Below, piece by piece: positions 34,768 through 43,609 of a stretch of DNA of 64,000 nt. Source of the stretch: Gemmata massiliana (GTDB taxonomy: Bacteria > Planctomycetota > Planctomycetia > Gemmatales > Gemmataceae); assembly GCF_901538265.1 (NCBI RefSeq), contig NZ_LR593886.1, positions 2,356,001 to 2,420,000 of the forward strand, in the 5' to 3' direction. The translations under genes and the position numbers were made by a program. Positions within the stretch are counted from its first letter, which is position 1. Each line of letters begins with the position of its first letter. The notes below the pieces were generated by a model. It saw nothing but the letters and a program-made list of their open reading frames with translations, had not been told where the DNA came from and did no database searches.

Positions 34768-36246
34768 ATGTCCGCGGTGAAGTTTAGCGTAGTGATCCCG
34801 ACGCGGGAGCGCGCCGAGACGCTCCGGTTCGCACTGCGCACGTGCCTGGACCAGACGTTCGACGACTACGAGATCATCGTTTCGGACAACTTCAGCTCGT
34901 CCGCAACGAAGGCCGTAGTCGACGAGTGCGGATCGCCGAAGGTGCGGTACGTGCGCACGTCCGAGCCGGTGGCGATGAGCACGAACTGGGAGTTCGGGCT
35001 CTCACACACCCGGGGCGAATACGTTCTCCTGATCGGCGACGATGATGGGTTGCTTCCCCACGCGCTGACCGAACTGGACCGCCTCTCGCGCGAACCGGGG
35101 GCGCGGGTCATTCGGTGGAGCCCGATTTATTACACCTGGCCGAACGTGGCACTTCCGGGCCAGGGCGATTACATCGAGATGTCGTTCGGGTGTACGCTGC
35201 GGCACCGCGACGGGCGCACGGTGATCCGCGAGGTGGCAGCGTTCCGCGAGTTCTACACGGCGCTGCCGATGTTGTACAACGCGGCCGTTCACCGGGACGT
35301 GCTCGCGGCCCTGCGTGCGCGGGCGGGCCGCGTGTTCCCGCACCCGGTCCCGGACGTGTACTCCGGGTTCTCCATCGCGCACGCGGCCGAGCGGTTCCTT
35401 TCGACCGCGGTCCCGATGTCGGTTTCGGGCCAGTCCGCGGCGAGCAACGGGATCGCGACCCTGTTCAACCGCGGACGCAACGCGATCGACCGCGAGTTCC
35501 ACGCGCTCAACGCCCGGGACGGGTTGCGGTCCGAGCCGACGGTGCCGGACCTGCCCGTGTACCCGCACGTTCCGGTCGCCGATGCGTTCGCGTTCGCAAA
35601 ACGAACCCTGTTTCCGGATCTCGACGCGGACCTGGACCGGCGGGCGCTGGCCCGCGTGTGCGTGACCAACGCCCGCGTCTCGCGGGACGACTGGCCGGCG
35701 GCGCTGGCGGCCATTCGTGATTCGTTCGCGGACGATCCCGAGTCACAAAAGTGGTTCGACGCGGAACTGGCCGCGATACCGTACACTCCCCCGGCGCGGG
35801 TCCAACTGCGCCCGGAGCGATTGGGGTTCGACGGCCGGCTCCTGCACCTGGACGCCGCGGCGTTCGGGGTTTCTGATGTGGCCGGGGCCGCTCAGTTGTG
35901 CGCGCATCTGCTGAACTACCGCGACCAACCGGTGCAATATTCACACTCCGAGGACGACCGGCACATCGCGGCGATGAAGATCGCCGATCTCGCGCACGTG
36001 TGCAACGAGCGCGAACGGGCCATCTTGCGGGTTCACCTGTCTTCGACCGACCTGATCCAAACCGTACACCGGCTCCAGGGCGTGTGCGACGAGCGCGAAA
36101 AGATCATTCTGCGTGCGGACGCCCAGACACGCGAGCTGAACCGGCAGCTCCGCGAGGAGCGGCGGTGGTCGCTCAAGCGCCCGCTTCGGGCAGCAAAGCG
36201 CTTGCTCACCAGTGCTATCGGCCGAGTTCCCGTGCCGAAAGTGTGA
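34768..36246 (+). CDS. Family 2 glycosyltransferase
   Basis: 492 residues. The GT-A fold N-terminus is clear: KFSVVIPTRERAETLRFALRTCLDQTFDDYEIIVSDNFSSSATK, then VALLIGDDDGLL-type acidic motif (YVLLIGDDDGLLPHAL), about residues 100-105, which would bind the metal and nucleotide sugar. The remaining part (about 230-492) is helical, with a coiled stretch near the C-terminus (TQTRELNRQLREERRWSLKR). Acceptor and donor unknown. The ATG at 34768 is chosen because the conserved N-terminus begins four residues later; a TTG at 34723 is possible. Divergent in orientation from the sugar cluster that follows. Confidence 0.85.
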   Translation: MSAVKFSVVIPTRERAETLRFALRTCLDQTFDDYEIIVSDNFSSSATKAVVDECGSPKVRYVRTSEPVAMSTNWEFGLSHTRGEYVLLIGDDDGLLPHALTELDRLSREPGARVIRWSPIYYTWPNVALPGQGDYIEMSFGCTLRHRDGRTVIREVAAFREFYTALPMLYNAAVHRDVLAALRARAGRVFPHPVPDVYSGFSIAHAAERFLSTAVPMSVSGQSAASNGIATLFNRGRNAIDREFHALNARDGLRSEPTVPDLPVYPHVPVADAFAFAKRTLFPDLDADLDRRALARVCVTNARVSRDDWPAALAAIRDSFADDPESQKWFDAELAAIPYTPPARVQLRPERLGFDGRLLHLDAAAFGVSDVAGAAQLCAHLLNYRDQPVQYSHSEDDRHIAAMKIADLAHVCNERERAILRVHLSSTDLIQTVHRLQGVCDEREKIILRADAQTRELNRQLREERRWSLKRPLRAAKRLLTSAIGRVPVPKV

Positions 36247-36296
36247 CGCACATCGCGCGAATCAAACGATCACTTCCGATCAGTCGAAAATAAACA

Positions 36297-36375
36297 GACA
36301 GGATTAACACGATGAGCAGGATAGCGCACCTCGACTTGGTGCGCTTTGAATCCCGTCGATTCTGTTAATCCTGTC
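36297..36375. repeat. Inverted repeat 'GACAGGATTAACA' with inner hairpin
   Basis: GACAGGATTAACA (36297-36309) and TGTTAATCCTGTC (36363-36375) pair perfectly; the arms continue with weaker pairing to about 26 bases each. Between them GCGCACC/GGTGCGC (36324-36330 and 36338-36344) forms a second hairpin. It lies tail-to-tail between the glycosyltransferase and the methyltransferase and may serve as a terminator for both. Confidence 0.75.
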
Positions 36376-36396
36376 AAAACTCTTTGCGTATCTTTC

Positions 36397-37164
36397 TTAC
36401 GCGACGCGGCGCAGGTAGGCCGACGGCCAGTGCGTGACGTGCTGTGTGATCTTCCCTTCGTTGAACAGGAACCCCGGTTCTTCGAGTGAGAAGTGCGGGT
36501 TCGCGGTGGCGAACTCGCGGGCCGCTTCCGACGGGTTGTCCCACTCCCAGCCCGGCTTCGACCCCGGGCGCCCGGCCACCTGACTCATGATGCCGTCGGT
36601 CGCCACGATGTACGACCCGGGGCTCACGAACCCTGCGTACAGGTCCAGTTCCGCCCGCACGTGCGCCTTCGTGTGGTTCGAGTCGAGCAGAACAAGTACC
36701 CGCTCACCGGGGCGGATCAGCGAGCGCACGCGGTCCACCGTCTCCGGGGCGGTAGAACTGCCCTCGACGAGCGTGATGTAGCCCGTGAGCGGGTGGGCCT
36801 CGATCGCGGTCCGGTTGTGCGGCCGGATCTCGATGTCCACGCCGATCACGCGCCCGCGGTCGGTCGCCTTGCACAGGCTCGCGTAGTAGACCAGCGACCC
36901 GCCGTGCGCGACCCCGGTTTCGAGGATCACGTCCGGCTGCACCCGGTGAATGATCTCCTGAATGCGGATCATGTCTTCGGGTAACTGGATGATGGGGCGC
37001 CCGAGCCAGGTGAACCCGTAGGTGTACTTCTGGGTCCACCCGACGGTTAGCCAGTGCTCGGTGATGAGCCGGAACGCCTCGGGCGAGTCGAGCGGGTAGT
37101 CGTGCGGCCCGTTCGCGGTCTGTTCGGTGACGGTCCGCGCGTCCGTGTCGATGATTAGCCGCAT
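36397..37164 (-). CDS. CmcI-family (cephalosporin hydroxylase / rhamnosyl O-methyltransferase type) SAM enzyme
   Basis: 255 residues. The SAM-binding motif DVILETGVAHGGSLVYYASLC (about 79-99), VIGVDIEIRPHN and VLVLLDSNHTKAHVRAELDLYAGFVSPGSYIVATDGI match the CmcI/rhamnosyl O-methyltransferase family (PF04989). Family members methylate hydroxyls of sugars in lipids and glycans or act in antibiotic biosynthesis. As the last gene of the sugar cluster it probably O-methylates the deoxysugar; that is inference. The ATG at 37164 overlaps the end of the preceding epimerase gene by ten bases. Ends RRVA. Confidence 0.85.
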   Translation of the reverse strand: MRLIIDTDARTVTEQTANGPHDYPLDSPEAFRLITEHWLTVGWTQKYTYGFTWLGRPIIQLPEDMIRIQEIIHRVQPDVILETGVAHGGSLVYYASLCKATDRGRVIGVDIEIRPHNRTAIEAHPLTGYITLVEGSSTAPETVDRVRSLIRPGERVLVLLDSNHTKAHVRAELDLYAGFVSPGSYIVATDGIMSQVAGRPGSKPGWEWDNPSEAAREFATANPHFSLEEPGFLFNEGKITQHVTHWPSAYLRRVA

Positions 37165-38078
37165 TTGCGTACTCCTTCGCTTCCCGTTGTGCGCCACCAG
37201 TCCACGGTTTCGCGCAGCCCGCGTGCCAGTTCGATGTGCGGGTGCCACCCGAGTTCGTCCCGGAGGCGCCCGGCGTCGGCCACCAGTAACGGCGGCTCGC
37301 CCGCGGGCGTTTCGCGCGCCCCGAGTTGCACCAGGTCCGGGCGCCCGCACGCGCGGGCCACGTGCCCGATCACGTCCCGGACCGCGACCGCGGAACCGGA
37401 GCCGATGTTCACGGGACCGGTCAGCTCGCTCCGCACGAGCGCCACAAGTGCATTAGCCGCGTCCTCGACGTGGAGGAAGTCGCGCTCCTGTGTGCCCGTG
37501 GAGCACGCGGCCGGGGTTCCGGCGAGCAACGCGCGCGCGACCGACGGAACTAGGCGCGCGGGGTGTTCGCCCGGGCCGTACAGGAAGAACAGGCGCCCGC
37601 GTGCGACGTTTATGCCGCGCGCCGAACCGAGTGCCTCGGCCCATTTCCCGAATTCGAGTTTGCTGCGGCCGTAAGTGGTGCGCGGGCGCGTCGGGGTGTC
37701 GTGTTCGTGGCACACTCCGCTCGCGCCCCAATCGTACTCGGCGCACGACCCGGCGACGACGGCCCGCTCCCCACCGTACCGCGCGAACGCGAGGAGTAGG
37801 TGCTTCGACGCCTCCGCCCAGCGGTGATTTTCCGGGGAGGTCCAATACACGCCGGGGGTCGCGACCCACGCCAGGTGGAGCAGGTGCGTCGGACGGACGG
37901 TTTCGATCAGGCGCGCGGCTTTGTCCGCGTTCAAGAGGTCGCACGGGTGGAACGACACCCCCGCGTGTACCCCGCGAGCGGCGCGGGCCGTTGCGTGGAC
38001 CTCGAAGTGATCCCGAGCGAGCCGCACGACGGGTTCGCCGATGAACCCCGTCGCACCGGTAACGAGCAGCCGCTTCAT
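37155..38078 (-). CDS. NAD-dependent epimerase/dehydratase family protein (probable 4-ketoreductase)
   Basis: 307 residues. An extended SDR: GATGFIG nucleotide motif at the N-terminus (KRLLVTGATGFIG), the catalytic YGRSK (YxxxK), LLHLAWVATPG, and RDFLHVEDAANALVALV. Its place after a 4,6-dehydratase, C-methyltransferase and 3,5-epimerase suggests that it reduces the 4-keto group of the nucleotide sugar, but epimerisation cannot be excluded. The ATG at 38078 overlaps the previous stop codon by four bases. Confidence 0.82.
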   Translation of the reverse strand: MKRLLVTGATGFIGEPVVRLARDHFEVHATARAARGVHAGVSFHPCDLLNADKAARLIETVRPTHLLHLAWVATPGVYWTSPENHRWAEASKHLLLAFARYGGERAVVAGSCAEYDWGASGVCHEHDTPTRPRTTYGRSKLEFGKWAEALGSARGINVARGRLFFLYGPGEHPARLVPSVARALLAGTPAACSTGTQERDFLHVEDAANALVALVRSELTGPVNIGSGSAVAVRDVIGHVARACGRPDLVQLGARETPAGEPPLLVADAGRLRDELGWHPHIELARGLRETVDWWRTTGSEGVRKCG

Positions 38079-38608
38079 ATCGGCAGATCCGGGAATGACA
38101 GGTCGCGCGGGGCGATGATGCGCTGCGCACACGCCGGCCACGCGATGCCCAGCGCCGGGTCGTCCCAGCGGGCGCCACGTGCCGCGTCCGGGACGTAGAA
38201 CGCGGACATCTGGTAGAACAGTTCGGTCCCGTCGGCGAGTGTTTGGAACCCGTGCGCCAACCCGCCCGGGATGTACACGGCCCGCCGGTTCTCAGCGGTG
38301 ATCTCCACCGCGATCCACTTCCGGTACGTCGGTGAATCGGGCCGCGGGTCCGCGATCACGTCGAGGGCCGCGCCGCTGGTACAGCGCACGAGCTTCACCT
38401 CTTCGTGTGGCGCGGACTGCCAGTGCATCCCGCGGAGCGTGCCGGCCTTCGTGTTGAACGACACGTTGCACTGGACCCAGTCGATACAGAGGCCGTGTGC
38501 GGCGAACTCGTCGCGGCAGTACGTCCGCGCGAACAACCCGCGATCGTCAGCCCTCGGCTCCGGCTCGACTACAAACACGCCCGGTAACTCGGTGGAGAGA
38601 AATCGCAT
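38075..38608 (-). CDS. rfbC: dTDP-4-dehydrorhamnose 3,5-epimerase-like (RmlC family)
   Basis: 177 residues, normal length. Cupin fold with the RmlC motifs DDRGLFARTYCRDEF, NVSFNTKAGTLRGMHWQ (catalytic His), KLVRCTSGAALDVIADPRPDSPTYRKW, PGGLAHGFQTLADGTELFYQMSAFYVPDAARGARWDDPALGIAWP. RmlC epimerises C3 and C5 of 4-keto-6-deoxy nucleotide sugars. In this cluster the likely substrate is a CDP-activated, C-methylated 4-keto-6-deoxyglucose rather than the dTDP sugar; this is from context. Four-base overlap with the next gene. Confidence 0.9.
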   Translation of the reverse strand: MRFLSTELPGVFVVEPEPRADDRGLFARTYCRDEFAAHGLCIDWVQCNVSFNTKAGTLRGMHWQSAPHEEVKLVRCTSGAALDVIADPRPDSPTYRKWIAVEITAENRRAVYIPGGLAHGFQTLADGTELFYQMSAFYVPDAARGARWDDPALGIAWPACAQRIIAPRDLSFPDLPI

Positions 38609-38624
38609 GGTTACGTGGGTAAGA

Positions 38625-38767
38625 GAAAAGCGCCACGGATCACGCAGATAACGCGGATCAAGACAAGAGAATTAAAGCGTGTGCTAATGGCACTCTGAGT
38701 CATCCGATTCCGTACCTCTGCTCTCCTGGCTTGATCCGCGTTATCTGCGTGATCCGCGGCGCTTTTC
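38625..38767. repeat. 38-base-arm inverted repeat inside the deoxysugar cluster
   Basis: The left arm 38625-38662 (GAAAAGCGCCACGGATCACG...) and the right arm 38730-38767 are complementary at 37 of 38 positions, with a 67-base spacer. It separates the C-methyltransferase gene from the epimerase gene in an otherwise overlapping gene set. The TTTTC end could make it a terminator for the minus strand. A related single arm is at 50736-50765. Confidence 0.85.
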
Positions 38768-38777
38768 TCCACCTCCC

Positions 38778-40013
38778 TTACGCGACGCGCGGGAGCGGTA
38801 CGGGCAGGATGAACCGACCGCCGCGGTTCTGGTACTCGGTCTGCTGCTTCAGGATCTCGTCCGCGAAGTTCCACGTCAGCAGCAGCGTGTAGTCCGGCAT
38901 GTCTTCGAGCAGTTTTTCCGGCGCGTGGATCTGGAGCCGCGTGCCGGGTGTGAATTTGCCCTGCTTGACCGTGCTCCGGTCCACGATAAAGTCGAGTGTC
39001 TCGGGGCCGATGCCGCAGAAGTTCAGGAGCGTGCTCCCCTTCGCCGACGCGCCATAGGCCGCAATGCGCTTGCCTTCACTTTTGAGGCGCTTCAGCAAGT
39101 CGCGTAGGCCGTGCTTGATCGCCGCGACGCGCTCCGCGAACGCGCGGTACGGCTCGAATGTGCCCACGCCCCAATCCGCTTCTTCGGCCAGCAAGTTCGT
39201 GACTCGCGGGGACACCTCATCGACACTCTCGGCCGGTGCCGCGAACAAGCGGAGCGAGCCGCCGTGGATCGGCACGCGCTGCACGTCGCGGATCACGAGA
39301 TCGTGTCGGCGGAAGCAGGCGTCGAGCGCGGTGAGCGAGAAGTAGCAGAGGTGTTCGTGGTAGATCGTGTCGAACTCGCAGTGATCGAGCATGTCCTTGA
39401 CGTAAGGCGCTTCGATCACCGCGACGCCAGTTGGTTTCAGCACCGCGCGGATACCGGCCACGAACCCGTTCAGGTCCGGGACGTGGGCGAGCACGTTGTG
39501 CGCGTGGAACACGTCGGCCCGGTGGCCTTCGGCTGCCAGTTGTTTCGCGTAGGAGCGACCGAAGAACTCGGCGCGCGTCGGGATGTTGTGGCGCTCGACC
39601 GCGATGCGGGCGATGTTGCGGGCCGGCTCGATTCCCAGCACGCCCACCCCAGCGCCGGCGTAGTTCTTGAGCAGGTACCCGTCGTTGCTAGCGGCCTCGA
39701 TGACGAGGCTGTCGGGGCCGAGCTTCTCGGCGCGAATCAGATCGCGCGCGAGGTCGGCCGCGTGCCGGAGCATCGTGTCCGAGAAGGACGAGAAGTACAC
39801 GTAGTCGCGGAACAGGTCTTCGGGCGGCACCTCGGCGGTGATCTGCACCAGCGCGCACCGGGGGCACACCGCGAGGTCCAGCGGGAACGTCGCTTCGGGC
39901 GCGCCCAGATCGTTCGCGCCGCGGAGGGCGTTCGCGAGGGGGGTGTTGCCGAGCGAGAGCACCGGCGCGAGCGGGGCGCTCCCGCACGACCGGCAAGCGG
40001 GAATGGCGGTCAC
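38778..40013 (-). CDS. Nucleotide-sugar C-methyltransferase
   Basis: 411 residues from a GTG start. An N-terminal zinc-binding region has CRSCGS and CPRCALVQ (two CxxC pairs), then the SAM-binding domain with [32 protein letters not shown], and the C-terminal domain with [35 protein letters not shown] and [14 protein letters not shown]. This is the TylCIII/NovU family, which adds a methyl group to C3 or C5 of 4-keto-6-deoxy nucleotide sugars. The His and Glu of the IYHEH segment, thought to be catalytic, are present. Overlaps the dehydratase stop by four bases. Ends PRVA. Confidence 0.9.
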   Translation of the reverse strand: MTAIPACRSCGSAPLAPVLSLGNTPLANALRGANDLGAPEATFPLDLAVCPRCALVQITAEVPPEDLFRDYVYFSSFSDTMLRHAADLARDLIRAEKLGPDSLVIEAASNDGYLLKNYAGAGVGVLGIEPARNIARIAVERHNIPTRAEFFGRSYAKQLAAEGHRADVFHAHNVLAHVPDLNGFVAGIRAVLKPTGVAVIEAPYVKDMLDHCEFDTIYHEHLCYFSLTALDACFRRHDLVIRDVQRVPIHGGSLRLFAAPAESVDEVSPRVTNLLAEEADWGVGTFEPYRAFAERVAAIKHGLRDLLKRLKSEGKRIAAYGASAKGSTLLNFCGIGPETLDFIVDRSTVKQGKFTPGTRLQIHAPEKLLEDMPDYTLLLTWNFADEILKQQTEYQNRGGRFILPVPLPRVA

Positions 40014-40996
40014 GCGGCTTTCCTCGTCGCCAGGAAGTTTCCGTACCAGGGCACCGTCCTGCGCAGCCCCTCGTCCAGGGTGAACAGCGGGTGCCAGCCC
40101 AGGCGCTCGCGCGCCTTGCGGGCGCTCAGGCTCTGGTGCTTGATCTCGTGGCTCGCCTCGTTGCGCACGTCGGGCGTCAGGCGCGACCCCGTGAGGTCGA
40201 GGAGCTTCTGCACGAGTTCGAGGACGGTGACCTGCGTCTCGTTCGAGAAGTTGAACGCCTCGCCGTGCAGCGACGGGTCGGCCGCCATTTTCTCCGCGAG
40301 CATGAGGTACGCCGCGGCGCCGTCCTCGACGTAGAAGTAGTCGCGGATGTGGCTGCCGTCGGAGCGGATCACCGGGCGCTCGCCGCGCTGGACGGAGCGG
40401 ATCGTCCCGGGCACGATCCGGTTCCAGTTCAGGTCGCCGGGGCCGTAGAAGTTGCCGCACCGCGTGATCGCGACCGGCAGGCCGTAGGTGGTCGCGTAGG
40501 ACTGCGCGATGAGGTCCGCGCACGACTTGCTGACGTCGTAGGGGTGCCGCCCCTGGAGCGGGGTCGTCTCGTCGTAGGGCAGTTTGTCGGCGTCGCCGTA
40601 GGCTTTGTCGGACGACGCCAGAACGATCTGCTTCACGCGCGGGCTGCGCCGGCACGCTTCGAGCATCGCCCACGTGCCCGCGATGTTGCTCTCGAACGTC
40701 GCGACCGGGTTCCGGTTCGCGACCGGAACCAGCGTCTGCGCGGCGAGGTGGATCACGGTGTCGATCTCGTACTCGCCGCACACGCGCTCGATCAGCTCCT
40801 GATCGCACACGTCCCCGCGCACGGTCTTCACTTGCGGGAGCAGCCCGCCGCGCACCAGTTCGCTTTCGGGAACCCAGTCGCGCACCAGGCACACGACGTC
40901 CGCCTGTGCGCGCAGCAGTCGGCGCACGACCCAGCCCCCCACGAGGCCGGTCCCACCGGTTACGAGCGTCGGACGGTCCTGCCAGAACCCGCTCAT
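40010..40996 (-). CDS. rfbG: CDP-glucose 4,6-dehydratase-like enzyme
   Basis: 328 residues. Extended SDR with N-terminal [14 protein letters not shown] (nucleotide binding), [32 protein letters not shown] with the S-D-K triad typical of RfbG-type dehydratases, and YDVSK as the catalytic YxxxK; then [20 protein letters not shown]. It converts CDP-glucose to CDP-4-keto-6-deoxyglucose. The RfbF-type gene immediately upstream supports the CDP assignment over GDP-mannose dehydratase, its nearest alternative. Four-base overlap with RfbF. Ends RKAA. Confidence 0.85.
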   Translation of the reverse strand: MSGFWQDRPTLVTGGTGLVGGWVVRRLLRAQADVVCLVRDWVPESELVRGGLLPQVKTVRGDVCDQELIERVCGEYEIDTVIHLAAQTLVPVANRNPVATFESNIAGTWAMLEACRRSPRVKQIVLASSDKAYGDADKLPYDETTPLQGRHPYDVSKSCADLIAQSYATTYGLPVAITRCGNFYGPGDLNWNRIVPGTIRSVQRGERPVIRSDGSHIRDYFYVEDGAAAYLMLAEKMAADPSLHGEAFNFSNETQVTVLELVQKLLDLTGSRLTPDVRNEASHEIKHQSLSARKARERLGWHPLFTLDEGLRRTVPWYGNFLATRKAA

Positions 40997-41760
40997 GCGG
41001 CCCTCCACGGTGCGCGGCCTTCCTGCCACAGTGCTTCCAACTGCCGCTTGTCGCGGAGCGTGTCCATGCACTGCCAGAACTTGGCGTGCTTGTACGCGGC
41101 CAGCTCGCCGTCGGCCACGAGGCGCGGGAGCACGTCGTTCTCGAAACTCTCGTCGTCGCCGCCGATGTAGTCGAGCACCTTCGGCTCGAGCACGAAGAAC
41201 CCGCCGTTGATCCACCCGTCGCCGGTCTGCGGTTTCTCCGAGAACGCGCTCACGAGATCGCCGTCGAACCGCAGCTCGCCGAACCGGGCCGGCGGGCGCA
41301 CGGCGGTCACGGTCGCGAGCTTGCCGGTCGCGCGGTGGAACCGGAGCAGCGCCTGCACGTCCACGTCGCTCACGCCGTCGCCGTAGGTGAGCATGAACGT
41401 GCCGTCGTTCACCCACGGGGCCGCGCGTTTCACGCGCCCGCCGGTATTGGTGTGCAGCCCGGTATCGAGGAGGTGAACGGTCCAGTCCACATCGACCGTT
41501 TCGTGGTGCGAGACCTCGCCGCGCGCCAAGTTCACGGACAGGCTGCCCATGTCCCGCGCGTACTCGATGAAGTACCGCTTGATGACGTCGCTCTTGTCCC
41601 CCAGCGCGACCACGAACTCGGTCCCCCAGTGGGCCGCGTAGTGGCTCATGATGTGCCAAAGGATCGGGCGCCCGCCGATCTCGACCATTGGCTTCGGCCG
41701 GGTTTCGGTTTCTTCGGCGAGCCGGGTACCGAGCCCACCGGCAAGAATGACCGCGCGCAT
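40993..41760 (-). CDS. rfbF: Glucose-1-phosphate cytidylyltransferase
   Basis: 255 residues, as usual for RfbF. The nucleotidyltransferase motif [36 protein letters not shown] at the N-terminus, [19 protein letters not shown] and [16 protein letters not shown] are typical of RfbF, which makes CDP-glucose from CTP and glucose 1-phosphate. It is the first gene of the minus-strand deoxysugar cluster; the 147 bases to the divergent serine hydrolase gene should hold its promoter. Ends WRAA. Confidence 0.92.
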   Translation of the reverse strand: MRAVILAGGLGTRLAEETETRPKPMVEIGGRPILWHIMSHYAAHWGTEFVVALGDKSDVIKRYFIEYARDMGSLSVNLARGEVSHHETVDVDWTVHLLDTGLHTNTGGRVKRAAPWVNDGTFMLTYGDGVSDVDVQALLRFHRATGKLATVTAVRPPARFGELRFDGDLVSAFSEKPQTGDGWINGGFFVLEPKVLDYIGGDDESFENDVLPRLVADGELAAYKHAKFWQCMDTLRDKRQLEALWQEGRAPWRAA

Positions 41761-41907
41761 GAAAGATCCGCCGTCCTTGACGGAATAGGTGTCGGTCGCA
41801 CAGAGCCGGCGACTTTACCCCGTTTACCCCAGCGCCCGCAAGCCCGACTTGGTTACACTCGTTGGTCCGCGCCTCGCGCCGCTCCCACCACCGCCGGAGA
41901 ACCCCAA

Positions 41908-43425
41908 ATGGGCCGATATCTACTGTTGTGCGCGCTGGTCTTCGTCGCACCCCCGCTCCGTGCGGCGGAGTTCGATCCCAAGCCGATCGACGAGGTTGTT
42001 ACCAAAGCGCTCAAGGAGTTTGATGCGCCGGGCGCGTCGGTGGTGATCGTGAAGGACGGGCAGGTGATCTACCTCAAGGGCTTCGGCGTTCGCGCGAAGG
42101 GGAAGGACGATAAAGTCACGCCCGATACGGTGTTCCCGATCGCGTCGTGCTCGAAGGCGTTTACCGCGACCGCGCTCGCGATGCTCGCGGAGGACGGCAA
42201 GCTGAAGTGGGACGACAAGGTTCACGATCACCTCGACTACTTCCGCCTGTCGGACGAACTCGCGGACCGCGAGGTGACACTCCGCGATCTGCTCTGTCAC
42301 CGTACCGGGATGCCCCGACATGATGCGCTCTGGTCCGGGTTGAGTACGGACGGTGGCGACGTGATCCGGCGTTGGGGGCGGGCGACGTCCTCGACCTCGT
42401 TCCGCTCGAAGTGGGAATACGCGAACGTGCCCTTTACAACGGCGGGCGTGATTGCCGGGAAGCTCGACGGGAGCGACTGGGGGAGCGCCATCAAGAACCG
42501 CATCTTCAAGCCGCTCGGCATGGAGCGGAGCAGTTGTACCTGGAAAGAGGGGATGGCGCCGCCCGACCACGCGACCGCACACTATTACGGGTTCGACAAG
42601 TCCGTCAGCGCGATCGGGTGGGACGAGATCGACCACGCGGGCGGGGCCGGGTGCATCAACAGCACGGCACGCGACATGGGTTCGTGGTTGCAGTTTCAGC
42701 TCGCGGGCGGGATGTTCGACGGTCGGCGCTTCGTCACCGAGCGCGCGTTGAAAGAAACGCACACGTCGCAGATGCTCCTCATCCCCGAAGACCCGTTCAC
42801 CGTTTACTTCCCGCCGAAAGTCACGCGGTTCACGAGCTACGGTCTGGGCTGGTTCGTCCACGACTACCGCGGGGCGAACTGCGTTTCGCACGGCGGTACG
42901 CTCACCGGGTTTCGCGCGCAGTGTATGCTGGTGCCGGAAAAGAAGATCGGCGTGTTTGTGTTGTGTAACCTGCGCCCGTCTTACGTGTGCGAATCGGTGT
43001 GCAAGACCGCCCTGGATGCGCTGCTCGAACTGCCGGCCGAAGACTGGGTGGCGTTCTACAAGCAGCAGTTGAAGCGGCTCGATTTCGTGGTCGCGTCCGC
43101 GAAGGAGAAACGCACCACATCGCGCAAACCCGAGACGAAGCCGAGCTTACCCCTCAAGGACTACGCGGGTGCGTTCGAGGAACGTGCTTACGGGCGCGCG
43201 GAAGTCATCTGCGAGAACGACAAGTTGATGATCCGGTGGGGGAAATACACCTTCCGCGTGGAGCACTACCACTTCGACACGTTCACCGCGATCCCAGTGG
43301 AGCCGAAGGACGACGTGATCTCGTTCGATCGCAGCACGTTCGACGTGCAGTTCCGCCTCGGGACCAACGGCGAAGTGCAGAGCATGCGGTTCTTCGACCA
43401 GGAGTTCCGGCGCGCGAAAAAGTAG
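41908..43425 (+). CDS. Serine hydrolase of the beta-lactamase family
   Basis: 505 residues. A signal peptide ([19 protein letters not shown]) is followed by the class C beta-lactamase/esterase domain: SxxK motif SCSK within [18 protein letters not shown], the YxN motif YAN in [17 protein letters not shown], and HGG in [13 protein letters not shown]. The last 100 residues are a separate small beta domain (DUF3471-like: [29 protein letters not shown]). Such exported hydrolases act on peptides or esters; substrate unknown. Confidence 0.88.
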   Translation: MGRYLLLCALVFVAPPLRAAEFDPKPIDEVVTKALKEFDAPGASVVIVKDGQVIYLKGFGVRAKGKDDKVTPDTVFPIASCSKAFTATALAMLAEDGKLKWDDKVHDHLDYFRLSDELADREVTLRDLLCHRTGMPRHDALWSGLSTDGGDVIRRWGRATSSTSFRSKWEYANVPFTTAGVIAGKLDGSDWGSAIKNRIFKPLGMERSSCTWKEGMAPPDHATAHYYGFDKSVSAIGWDEIDHAGGAGCINSTARDMGSWLQFQLAGGMFDGRRFVTERALKETHTSQMLLIPEDPFTVYFPPKVTRFTSYGLGWFVHDYRGANCVSHGGTLTGFRAQCMLVPEKKIGVFVLCNLRPSYVCESVCKTALDALLELPAEDWVAFYKQQLKRLDFVVASAKEKRTTSRKPETKPSLPLKDYAGAFEERAYGRAEVICENDKLMIRWGKYTFRVEHYHFDTFTAIPVEPKDDVISFDRSTFDVQFRLGTNGEVQSMRFFDQEFRRAKK

Positions 43426-43609
43426 GGGGATTGGGCACTTGTTCGCGCGGGGGAAAGCAGCGTGAAGCAGTTGCTTCCCCAGGTTTCCCACTCGGCTGGA
43501 TTGGGTTACGGAATCTTCAGTGAATCTCGAAAAGAGCGAAAACTTCTGCGGAGGTTTGGCCGGATTATTCCGATTAACCATGACAAACTCTTGCCTTATA
43601 GGAGCCGTC

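Noticed and set aside
36294-36377. CRISPR-like repeats (GACAGGATTAACA and its partner)
   Set aside because: Only two arms in inverted orientation are present, with no array of regularly spaced direct repeats.
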